Source: an uncultured Pseudomonadota bacterium
Lineage (GTDB): Bacteria; Myxococcota_A; UBA796; UBA9615
Assembly: GCA_937891735.1 (NCBI GenBank)
Contig: CALAGR010000413.1
Coordinates: 1 to 36,293 of the forward strand
DNA length: 36,293 bases
Direction: 5' to 3'
The position numbers were made by a program, and so were the translations under genes. A model generated the notes under the pieces. The model ran no database searches, was not told where the DNA came from, and saw only the letters and a program-made list of their open reading frames with translations. Of the stretch, positions 10,387 through 19,800 are shown in pieces (within the stretch, counting starts at the first letter, position 1; every line of letters starts with the position of its first letter).

Positions 10387-11775
10387 GTGACAACGATTTC
10401 CTGGGAGAGCGGCACGATCGCCGTGCGCGACGTGCCTGACGCCAGCGTGCTGCCGCCGTCGTGCCGTTGGGACGAGCGCACCCGCTGCCACCGCGCCGAG
10501 GCGGTGGACTACGCCGACGTCGTCATGGCGCTGCATCGCCTCAAGCTCCCCTACGACGATCAGGCGCGTCGGTACGCCGAGCTGCCCTCGGGCTTGGTCG
10601 TGCACCGCGAGCCCCGCCCGTATCAGGACGCAGCCCTGCGCGCGTGGCAGCGATCCCGCGGGCGCGGCGTCGTCGTGCTCCCCACGGGGGCCGGCAAGAG
10701 CTGGCTGGCCTGCATGGCCATCGAGGACAAGAAGCGCAGCGCGCTCATCGTCGCCCCCACGCTCGACCTCGTGCGGCAGTGGTACGACCTGCTGCGCGCG
10801 TCCTTCGGTCAGCCCGTGGGCATCGTCGGCGGCGGTGAGCACAGGGTCGAGGCCCTCACGGTCACCACCTACGACTCTGCCTACATCCACATGGAGCACT
10901 TCGGCAACCGCTTCGGCCTCGTGGTGTTCGATGAGGTGCACCACCTTCCGGGGGCCGCATACACGACCGCCGCGCGCATGTGCCTGGCGCCGTACCGGCT
11001 GGGGCTGTCCGCGACCCCCGAGCGCACCGACGGCGGGCACGACCGGCTCGATGAGCTCGTCGGCCCTCTCGTGTATCGGCAGCACATCACCGAGCTGGCC
11101 GGCTCGTACCTGTCCGACTACGACGTCGAGCGGATCACCATCGACCTCAGCGACGAGGAGCTGCTCGCGTACCACACGGCGCGGGCGGTCTATCGGGACT
11201 TCGTGGTGGGCCAGGGGATCCGCATGTCCAGCCCCAACGGCTGGGGCGAGTTCATCATGCGGTCCGCCGGAAGCGAGGCCGGCCGCGCCGCCATGGACGG
11301 GTACCTGGAGCAGCGGCGGATCGCCTTCGCCGCGCCCACCAAGCTGCGCTACGTCGGCCACCTCCTGCAGCGTCACCGCCGCGAGAAGAGCATCGTGTTC
11401 ACCGCCAACAACGCCACCGCCTACCACCTCAGCCGCGAGCTGCTGATCCCGGTGATCACGCACCAGACGAAGGTCAGCGAACGCAGCGCGATCCTGGACG
11501 GCCTCCGAGGGGACCGGTTCAACGCCGTCGCCACCAGCAAGGTGCTCAATGAGGGCGTGGATGTGCCGAGCGCCAGCGTCGCGATCATCGTCAGCGGCAG
11601 CGGCTCCGTCAGGGAGCACGTGCAGCGCCTGGGCCGCGTGTTGCGCAAGCAGGAGGACAAGCGCGCCGTCCTGTACGAGCTGATCAGCGGCGGCACCTCC
11701 GAGCAGTACACCAGCGAGCGCCGCAATGAGCACCGCGCCTACAAGGGCGACGAGGAGCCCGATGCTGACGGCTGA
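10387..11775 (+). CDS. XPB/Ssl2-type superfamily 2 DNA helicase
   Basis: The 462-aa protein carries the helicase motifs in order: PTGAGKS Walker A (P99-S105), DEVHH motif II (D182-H186), SAT motif III (S208-T210) and QRLGRVLR motif VI (Q413-R420). The N-terminal 80 residues, with a WDER segment and a YQDAAL motif before Walker A, fit the damage-recognition-like domain of compact XPB proteins. Known members are ATP-driven 3'-5' helicases that act in nucleotide excision repair. The gene overlaps the next one by 14 nt. That neighbour is of the DUF790/Bax1 type, the nuclease partner of archaeal XPB, which strengthens the XPB call. Generic type III-like restriction helicase is the main alternative. 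The start is GTG at 10387, set by the -10-like box just upstream and the WESGTI start of the family. Confidence 0.85.
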   Translation: MTTISWESGTIAVRDVPDASVLPPSCRWDERTRCHRAEAVDYADVVMALHRLKLPYDDQARRYAELPSGLVVHREPRPYQDAALRAWQRSRGRGVVVLPTGAGKSWLACMAIEDKKRSALIVAPTLDLVRQWYDLLRASFGQPVGIVGGGEHRVEALTVTTYDSAYIHMEHFGNRFGLVVFDEVHHLPGAAYTTAARMCLAPYRLGLSATPERTDGGHDRLDELVGPLVYRQHITELAGSYLSDYDVERITIDLSDEELLAYHTARAVYRDFVVGQGIRMSSPNGWGEFIMRSAGSEAGRAAMDGYLEQRRIAFAAPTKLRYVGHLLQRHRREKSIVFTANNATAYHLSRELLIPVITHQTKVSERSAILDGLRGDRFNAVATSKVLNEGVDVPSASVAIIVSGSGSVREHVQRLGRVLRKQEDKRAVLYELISGGTSEQYTSERRNEHRAYKGDEEPDADG

Positions 11776-12970
11776 TCTGGTTCGGGTCCGACGCAAGGGC
11801 GACGAGCTGATCGTAAGCCCCCTCGGCCCCCGGAACCGCCCGACTGCGGAGCTGCTCGCCGGCCAGTACCTGGAGCTGGCCCGGCGCCATGTGGGAGACA
11901 CGAAGCGCGTCTGGACCGCGGCGGTGGCGTCCGTGCAGGTCCCGGCCCGCGCCCGCAAGCTGTCCGATGGCCTGCTCAAGCTCATCGAAGACCGGTGCAC
12001 GTTCGCGATGGACGAGGGCGTGGACCCGCTGGTGCTGCGGGACGCGGTGTTCTCCTCGGCCGCGGGCATTCGCGCGGCCCTGGGTCCGGGAGAGCCGTTC
12101 GACCGCGCAGCCGTGCTCACCGCGGTGGGCGCGCTGCACGAGCTGGATCTCGAGGCGACCGAGGACCGCCTGTTCGGCGATCTAAAGTCCGCCTGGCGGC
12201 TTCAGGCGTTCGACGAGATCGACCCGATGGGCCTGCTCGATGTGTACGACGCCAGCCAGGGCCAGGCCGTGTTGCTGCGCGCCACGCGGGTGACGGTCGT
12301 GGTCCATCGAGCCGAGCCCGCGGCCCTGCGCCAGCTCTTCCGACGGCTCAAGTTCCTGCGCCTCATCCACGTGATCCTTGCGGTCGCCAACGGCGAGACG
12401 CGCATCGAATTGGATGGGCCCGCGTCCCTGTTCTCCGCGTCGACGAAGTACGGCCTGCAGCTCGCCTTGCTGCTGCCGGCGCTGGAGCGCACCGGGCCCT
12501 GGTCGCTGGACGCGGCGGTGCTGTGGGGACCTGCCAAGGACCGCTGCCGGCTCCATCTGGAGGGGACCGGCAAGCACGCCGGCGCCACGGATCACAGCGC
12601 GCTGCCCGAGGAGGTGGAGACGCTGCTGACCCGGCTGCGCAAGACCCCCGAGGGCTGGAGCTTCGCCACCAACCGCAAGGTCCTCGACCTGCCTGGCGTG
12701 GGGCTCTGCGTACCCGACCTGGTGGCGAAGAAGGAGGGCGCGACGGTGTACGTCGAGGTGCTCGGGTTCTGGAGCCGGCCCGCGGTGTGGAGCCGAGTCG
12801 AGCTCGTGGAGAAGGGCCTGCGCCACAAGATCCTGTTCTGCGTCAGCTCCCGCCTTCGGGTCGGCGAGGCCGCGCTGGGCGAGGACCTTCCGAGCTCGCT
12901 GTACGTCTACAAGAGCGCCTTGAGCGCAAAGCTGGTGCTGGCGCGCCTCGAAGAGCTGCGCGCACGCTGA
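11762..12970 (+). CDS. DUF790 / Bax1-type nuclease, partner of XPB helicase
   Basis: The 402-aa protein opens with MLTADLVRVRRKG, typical of DUF790. It has a long helical middle part and a C-terminal restriction-like core: a buried strand ending VPD (D319), then VYVEVLGFWS with E332, then a conserved Lys-containing segment (KGLRHKILFCVS). This D...ExL...K layout is the PD-(D/E)XK pattern. In archaea Bax1 binds XPB and cuts DNA next to a bubble that XPB opens; here the reading frames overlap by 14 nt, so the products are probably made together and act as a complex. The start is ATG at 11762, with GAGGAG 4 nt upstream; a start at 11726 would overlap the helicase more and lacks support. The gene ends 3 bp before a convergent lipoprotein gene. 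Confidence 0.85.
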   Translation: MLTADLVRVRRKGDELIVSPLGPRNRPTAELLAGQYLELARRHVGDTKRVWTAAVASVQVPARARKLSDGLLKLIEDRCTFAMDEGVDPLVLRDAVFSSAAGIRAALGPGEPFDRAAVLTAVGALHELDLEATEDRLFGDLKSAWRLQAFDEIDPMGLLDVYDASQGQAVLLRATRVTVVVHRAEPAALRQLFRRLKFLRLIHVILAVANGETRIELDGPASLFSASTKYGLQLALLLPALERTGPWSLDAAVLWGPAKDRCRLHLEGTGKHAGATDHSALPEEVETLLTRLRKTPEGWSFATNRKVLDLPGVGLCVPDLVAKKEGATVYVEVLGFWSRPAVWSRVELVEKGLRHKILFCVSSRLRVGEAALGEDLPSSLYVYKSALSAKLVLARLEELRAR

Positions 12971-12973
12971 GCG

Positions 12974-13588
12974 CTACTCGGCGTCGATCTGCTCGACCAG
13001 GCGCAGGCCGAAGTCCACGGGCCACCGCATGCCGCGGGCCGCCAGGGCCTCATCACACTCCGCTGAGCTCTCGACGAGCGGGTACACGCTGCCGAACCAT
13101 CGACCCGCGACCTCGGTCGGCTCCGCGTCGTGGCCCACCCCGCCCGCCAGGATGTAGATGAAGCCGTCGTCGGCCCAGTCGAGCCGGGTGTCGCTCTCGC
13201 GGAAGCACACCTCGAGATCCGCGAACGCCTGACTGTCGTCTTCCGACATCAGTCCCTTCCAGTAGGTATCGACCTTCATCCAGGCCATGCGGGGCTCGCC
13301 AATGAGCAGCCCGCACTGGACCTCGAACACGACGATCGTTCCGTCGGCTACCTCGGGCTCGGCCGGGTCCCAGGCGCCGGTGTCGTCGTCGTCGTCGGCC
13401 GGGTCGTCGGGGCTCTCTGCGTCGGGGCCGTCCGGATCCGTCGGATCGACCGCAGCCCCGCCGTCTCCGAGGTCGGTCGTGCCGTCGCGATCAATCCGGT
13501 CGATCCGCCCAAACTGCGAATCGCCGCCTTCCGGCACAGCGCAGGCGGGAAGCAGCAGCGCGAGGGACAGAGCGAGTAGTGGGCGCAT
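12974..13588 (-). CDS. Acidic lipoprotein, unknown function (204 aa)
   Basis: Residues 1-15 form a signal peptide ending in LLPAC, so Cys16 is probably lipidated. A disordered linker rich in Asp and Pro follows, with a DDDDD run near residue 63. The compact C-terminal domain (about 75-204) has four Cys (in VQCGL, EVCF, AECDE and the lipid Cys) and no family that I recognise. The start is ATG at 13588, with GGAGA 4 nt upstream; a longer reading frame to 13675 would bury the signal peptide. It is divergent from giant gene 2 across a 231-bp gap that holds a strong inverted repeat. Poly-Asp tethers also occur in the lipoproteins at 8687 and 22379. Confidence 0.75.
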   Translation of the reverse strand: MRPLLALSLALLLPACAVPEGGDSQFGRIDRIDRDGTTDLGDGGAAVDPTDPDGPDAESPDDPADDDDDTGAWDPAEPEVADGTIVVFEVQCGLLIGEPRMAWMKVDTYWKGLMSEDDSQAFADLEVCFRESDTRLDWADDGFIYILAGGVGHDAEPTEVAGRWFGSVYPLVESSAECDEALAARGMRWPVDFGLRLVEQIDAE

Positions 13589-13679
13589 GAGATCTCCGAC
13601 GTGCGTACCTGCATAAACCCCGCCACCCTTCGATCTGTTGAATATTGTCCCATCTGGCCCCTCTGTTCGCACCAACGAC

Positions 13680-13723
13680 GGCTCAGGTTGAAACGACCAC
13701 GGTCGCCTGTTTCAACATGAGCC
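13680..13723. repeat. 15-bp inverted repeat, operator or leader hairpin, in divergent intergenic region
   Basis: GGCTCAGGTTGAAAC (13680-13694) faces GTTTCAACATGAGCC (13709-13723); 14 of 15 positions pair. The 14-nt centre contains a smaller palindrome, GACC-AC-GGTC (13695-13704). The repeat lies about 96 nt before the start of giant gene 2 and about 92 nt before the lipoprotein start on the other strand. Its position between two divergent genes favours an operator for a dimeric regulator. A hairpin in the RNA leader is the alternative. The rest of the 13589-13819 gap has a more AT-rich patch (TTGAATATTG, near 13638) and a TATGTT box at 13774-13779, possible promoter elements. Confidence 0.65.
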
Positions 13724-13805
13724 AGTCCCCCGGGGCGGCCGATCAAACTGCGCTCCGGATTGGGGAACTGGGGTATGTTTGGAGGCTGCCGCTTTCTCCC
13801 TGACC

Positions 13806-13811
13806 AAGGAG
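13806..13811 (+). promoter_or_regulatory. Shine-Dalgarno AAGGAG that fixes giant 2 start at GTG 13820
   Basis: AAGGAG ends 8 nt before GTG 13820. The frame stays open up to a TTG at 13760, but that codon has no ribosome-binding site and the extra residues are Trp/Gly/Cys-rich, unlike the Ser/Lys-rich N-terminus that follows. Confidence 0.75.
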
Positions 13812-13819
13812 CCCGGCCC

Positions 13820-16800
13820 GTGAGCGCACTGCAGAAAAGCAAGTCGGACTCCTCCCAGTCCAGCCAGACGTCGACTGACTCCTCGACCGGTTCGAAGGAG
13901 AACGGCGCGAAGCCCAGCAAGGCGAAGGGTGGCGTCAGCGCTGCCGGCGCCGGCTCGTTCGCGGGTGGCCTCGCCACCAAGACCGCAGGCACGCCCCCCA
14001 CCCCGCCGCCCAAGCGCAAGCCGGCCCGCAAGCCGAAGAAGAAGAAGACGTCCGTCGGCGACGCGCCCGTCATGGGTGCCGCTCCGCAGACCGTGGTGGG
14101 CGCGAACGTGGGCGCATCCGCCCCCACGAAGACCGGCGGCGGCGCAGGCCCCGAGTCCGGCGCGAAGTCGAAGGCCGGCAAGGCCGCCAAGGAGGTCACG
14201 AGCCAGAAGCCCAGCAAGATGCTCACGGCCCACAAGGCCATGGGCAAGAAGGTCACGGCGGCGAAGAAGGAGGACGAGAAGAAGGCTCACGAGGCCATCC
14301 CGACCTTCCACGCGGTCATGCCGTCCGACGCCGCGATGGACGCCGCCAACAAGGAGCAGAAGACCGATTCGGACAAAAAGGTCGACGACAAGGGCGAGGG
14401 CCCCGAGGCGAAGGCCAAGGCCGGCCGTCTGGAGAAGTCGAAGAAGAGCAAGCGCCAGAAGGTCGACGGCAAGACGAAGTCGGACCTGAAGAAGTACGAG
14501 GCCATGCTCAGCGCGCTGCAGAACATCTTCGGCAGCGTCGTGGGCGGGATCGACACGGACAGCGCCGTCAACACCGACCCGGGCCCGGCGCCGGAGATCG
14601 AGTTCTCGGGCGAGTCCAACCCCCAGCGGGCTCCGACCGCCCAGACCAGCGCCGACACCACGATCAACGAAGGCCACGGGAAGTTCGCGAAGGCGATCGA
14701 CGAGGGCAAGCAGCCCAGCGACGTCAAGCGGCTCGAGCTCGACGAGGTGCACGACGCGATCAAGAACCCCGATCCGAAGCTCGGTGAGGAGCAGGTCGCC
14801 ACTGGCCAGAAGTACTACGAAAAGCTCATGGCCCAGCATCTCCCCCAGGAGATCGCGGGGGCCGACAAGCTCTTCCACGACCGCGTCCAGACGCAGATGG
14901 CGGAAGCCAACAAGCAGATGGACTCCTCCCTCGAGAAGCAGGAGGAGGAGCGCAAGAAGACGGTCGCCGACCTCGAGAAGGACATCGACGCCAAGAACCT
15001 CGAGGCCAAGGAGAAGCAGGAGAAGATCGTCCAGGAGAACAAGGACAAGATCGCCGACGCCCAGAAGGAGACGCGCAAGAAGCAGGACAAGGCGGTCAAG
15101 GACGCCAAGCGCAAGGGCGACAAGGAGCGGCGCAAGGTCGAGAAGGACATCGACGGCCGCGAGAAGAAGGACGAAAAGAAGGTCAAGGGCGAGTACGGCA
15201 AGGCGGAGAAGAAGTCCGACGACGAGAAGAAGAAGGCCGAGGGCAAGGCGAAGTCGAAGAAGGCCGAGGCGAAGAAGAAGCAGAAGAAGAAGTCCTGGTG
15301 GGACTCGGTCAAGTCGGCCGTTTCGGACTTCGTGGACTCGGTCTGCAGCCTCATCGGCGACATCTTCGACGCGCTCGGCAAGCTCGTCGGCGGGATCCTG
15401 AACGCGGTCAAAAAGCTGGCCTGCGCCGTCATCGACGAGGCCATCAAGTGGGCCAAGAAGGCCCTGGACGGCCTCGGCAAGATGATGAAGGGCCTGGTGA
15501 ACGGCCTGATCGGAGACATCTTCCCCGGCGCCGCGAAGTGGCTGAACGACAAGATCGACTCGGGCATCGACCTCGCCAAGAAGGGCTGCGACGCCGTCGG
15601 AGAGAACCTCAAGAAGGGGGTCACCGCCCTCGTTGACGGAGCCAACAGCGCCATCCAGACGGGCCTGAAGGTCGTCAAGAAGGGCATGCAGACGGCGGTC
15701 CGCGTGGCGGGCTGCGTGGCGGTCGGCGACTTCGAGGGCGCCTTCCTCGAGACGCTGTACGGCGCGCTCGACATGGCCGGCGTCAGCCGCGCCGACGCCG
15801 ACAAGATGCTGGGCAACGCCCGCGAGACGCTGAAGTCGATCGTCGACAAGCCCGGCGCCTTCGTCGGCAACCTCGCGAAGTCCGGCAAGGAGGGCTTCAG
15901 CAGCTTCGCCGGCAGCTTCCTGAAGCACTTCACGGACTCGGTCACCGGCTGGCTGATCGGTCCGGTCGCCGCGGCGGGGCTCAAGAAGCCCGAGAAGTGG
16001 GATGCCCAAGGCATCTTCGGCATGGTCCTGGGCGTGCTCGGCGTGTCCAAGGAATCCATGATGGGCATGGCCGAGGAGCGCATCGGCAAGAAGAACATGG
16101 GCGCCCTGCAGAAGGCGTTCGAGTACGTGCAGGGCTTCCTGGAGGGCGGCTTCAGCGGCCTCTGGAAGCAGATCTCCGGCGACCTCGGCAACCTGTGGAC
16201 CATGGTCCTGGGCAGCGTCACGGACTACATCAGCACGAAGGTGGTCAAGGTCGGCGCGGAGATGCTCGGGAGCATGCTGGCCGGTCCCCTCGGAGCGCTG
16301 TACCAGGCCCTCAAGACCGCCTGGAACATCTACTGCACCATTCGGGACAAGATCGACCAGATCAAGGCCGTGGTGAACAACGTGTTCAACAGCGTCGCGG
16401 AGATCGCGAAGGGCAACACGAGCAAGGCGTCCAAGGGCGTCGAGGGAGCCCTGGTCAAGGGGCTCGGCGTCGCGATCGACCTGCTCGCCCGCATCCTGAA
16501 CATCGGCGACATCCCCCAGCAGATCAAGGGCTTCGTGGAGGCCCTTCAGGAGCGCGTCAAGAAGGCCATCGGCGGCGCGATGGACTGGGTCCTGGACAAG
16601 GTCAAGGGCCTGTTCAAGGCGGGCAAGAAAGACGAGAAGGAGCAGCCGAAGAAGATCGACGACGAGTCGACGGTCGACAACGGACGGCAGGTGTCCCAGC
16701 TGCCCGCGCTGACTCTCGCCGCAAAGGGGGGCGCGCTGCCCATCACCTGGAAGAAGCCGACGAGCAAGGGGGCCCCGCCGACCCTCCACGGCGGTGGATC

Positions 16801-19800
16801 CCTGGCTGGTCCCCTTCGCGCGAAGGGCATCCCCGCGCTGGAGAAGAAGATCAACGCAGCCCCCGACGCCCAGCAGAAGGCGGCTGCAAAGAAGGCCATC
16901 AAGCTCGCCAAGGGCGTGGCCATGGGCCTGGAGAACAAGGGCCAGCGCTTCCTCGCCGGAGACAAGAACAAGGGCGAGACGAAGAAGGCGATGGACCTGC
17001 TCGGCGTGCACCTGCTGATGGCCGTCGACTTCGTCGGCGCGGCGGGTCAGAAGGATGGTTCGGACACTCTGGGCAAGGAGCTCAAGTTCAGCGCCGGCGA
17101 TGAGGCCCATCGGCTGTTCTTCCAGGTGAAGAGCAAGAACGCCGAGCTCATGGTGGCCAGCAGGGTCCAGACGGCGGACAAGCACTTCAGGGACTTCGAG
17201 ACCGCGACGAAGAAGCCGGACTTCCGCGGCGACAAGATCAAGGCCAAGGGCCTGATCACAAGAGGACGGGCACTCGCCAACGTCGCAGACACCGAGGCCG
17301 ACGCGGCCCTGGCCGGAACGGGCGACCCCGCGGCCATGATCCCCGAAGAGAAGACGCTGGTGGAGATCTTCACCGAGCTCTTCAACATGACCTCGAGCGA
17401 GGCGGACAAGGAGCTTGTCGCCTACCTGGAGAACAAGCTCACCGCGAAGGACAAGGAGCACGTGTCGCGCACCCTCTTGAAGGGCAAGACGGGCATGGAC
17501 ATGGACCGCGCGAAGAAATACTCGGTCAAGCAGCTGCAGAGCATGGGCCGCGTGGAGTGGCGCAAGCTCGCGGGAGCGGACGAGGTCTTCGCGAAGGACG
17601 TCGCCAACACCATCAAGGACACGGTCGCCCTTCGGAAGCTCAAGGAGATCAAGGCTGAGCACTACCAGCCGGCCAAGGACAAGACCGCCGAGTTCTTCAA
17701 GAAGGTGCCCCTCGAGTACAAGAAGAACGCCGACAAGGGGACCGACGCGCTCTTCAACTCGATGTCCGGCGCCGCAGGTAGCTTCAAGGGCCTCGGCGAG
17801 GACAAGCCCGCGGTGTGGCCAGAGATGTTCCGGGCCCACGGCGCCGGGTCCCTCTTCCAGTACAACGTCAGCGACGACTACAAGGACTTGAAGGCGAAGA
17901 AGATCGTCCTCGACAACCCCGGGGTCACGCTCGAAGCGCTCAGGAAGACGTACGACAAGAAGAGCAGTCCCGTCTTTGCGGCGTTCGCCAACGAGCACGA
18001 AGGAAAGGACATCCCGAAGTCGATCCTCTCGGGCTCGTTCCGCGTTGGCGCGTGGTGGACCCCGGACAAGCGCTGCGTGAAGGCCTCCAGCAAGGGCGGC
18101 AAGGCCCTCAAGGACTTCCAGGATCTGTGCGAGATCAACGCCCTGGCCCCCGAGTGGTACGCCGAGGGCTTCGCCAACCTGACGATCGACAGCAGCAAGG
18201 CGAAGTTCGTGCGCCCCACGGTCTGGGACGGCATGTTGAGCCCCCTGTGGGTGCAGGAGTCGCCCGACCTCTGGGCGGCGACCGGCGGCGGCGCCATCGA
18301 GCTGGTGACCAAGGAGACGATGGCCGTCAGCGACCTCAAGTCGGTCAAGTCGCACCTGCTCAAGGCCGACATGGTCGCCGCGCTGAAGACGGTCGCCAAA
18401 GACGGCCCGAGCACGAACGAGTACACCGAGGATCCGAGCAAGATCGGCTCCTCGACGGACCCGAAGCAGCAGGCCATCAAGGACACGCAGAACAAGGTCG
18501 CCGCGGACACGCTCAAGGCCCGCGAGACCGCCGGCAAGCAGACGGCGGCCCACGACGCCGTCGCCAACTACCCGGGCAACCCCGAGAAGGCCGTCAAGGA
18601 CGAGGGCTCGAACTGGAACAAGGTCAAGGCCAAGTACGCCAACCCGGTCGGCGAGACGGTCATGCGCAAGATCCTGCGCTTCCGCCGCGCCTTCGTGGAC
18701 TCGCTGCTCAAGCAGGTCATCGCCGGGTTCCCGGGCGTGAAGGCCGAGTCGTTCGGCAGCGAGGACCTGGCCTCCGACTACGACGTCAGCCTGGGCGGTC
18801 CAGCCGAGCACGGCGCGGTCACCGAGTTCAACAAGCTGTTCCGCAAGAAGTGGGGCAAGGAAGCCGGCACCGTCTTCGACTCCAACATCTACACGAAGGG
18901 CTCCTACATGCCCGACGTGAAGAAGGAGGAGGACGGCTCCAAGACGAAGACCGAGAAGACGCCCATCACCACCGAAGAGGGCAAGCAGCTCGACTACAAG
19001 CACCAGGACGTGGCGTCCCTGACCAAGACCCGCAAGTACATGAGCCAAGACCAGTGGAACGCCTACGTGGCGAAGATCCTGGCCGGCATCGTGGACCTGC
19101 CGACGAAGGCGGAGGCGAAGAAGCGGTTCAAGGCCGCGGACCAGAACTTCAAGGACTGGCAGGACCAGCTCCACCAGAAGATCGTCAGCCTCAACATGAC
19201 CGACGCCCAGGCGCAGGCGCTCTTTGCCCAGGGCAAGGCGAAGGTCGCCGACAAGGTCAAGGCGCTCCTCGCGGCGAACCCGGACGCTGAGCTCCAGGCG
19301 AGCAACCGGCTCTACGAGGCGAAGCTGCTCAAGGCGGCGACGAAGGCCAAGCAGCGCGCAGACTTCGCCAGGACGCTCGTCGCGGGCACCGAGTCCCAGA
19401 CCGACCTGCTCAAGCTGGACACCCTCACCGCGGAGTCGAAGAAGCTGCAGGGCGAGGCGCTGCTGTACGCCAACGAGGCGTACTACTCCGAGGGCGCGGT
19501 CCGCGATGTCGTCGGCAACCAGCAGGCCAGGCACGGGATCGACATCGCTGCCCAGCAGGCGATGCAATCCTTCAACGAGCAGCTCGGCGACGCCCTCAAG
19601 GACATCGCGCACTACGGCTCGAACTTCGGCAAGTGCGCCTACCGGTCCAGCAAGTACGTGGACCGGCTGGTGCTCGCGGCCCGTCAGGTGAGCAAGAAGC
19701 TCAGCGGCGTCCCGGTTCCGCCGGTGACGAAGCGGCTCGGCCCCATGGCCGTCAAGCTCAAGAAGATCCGCAAGGCCGGATCCGAGCCCTACAAGTCGAT

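Noticed and set aside
13760..13819. TTG at 13760 as start of giant gene 2
   Set aside because: No ribosome-binding site and atypical extra residues; GTG 13820 has AAGGAG at proper spacing.
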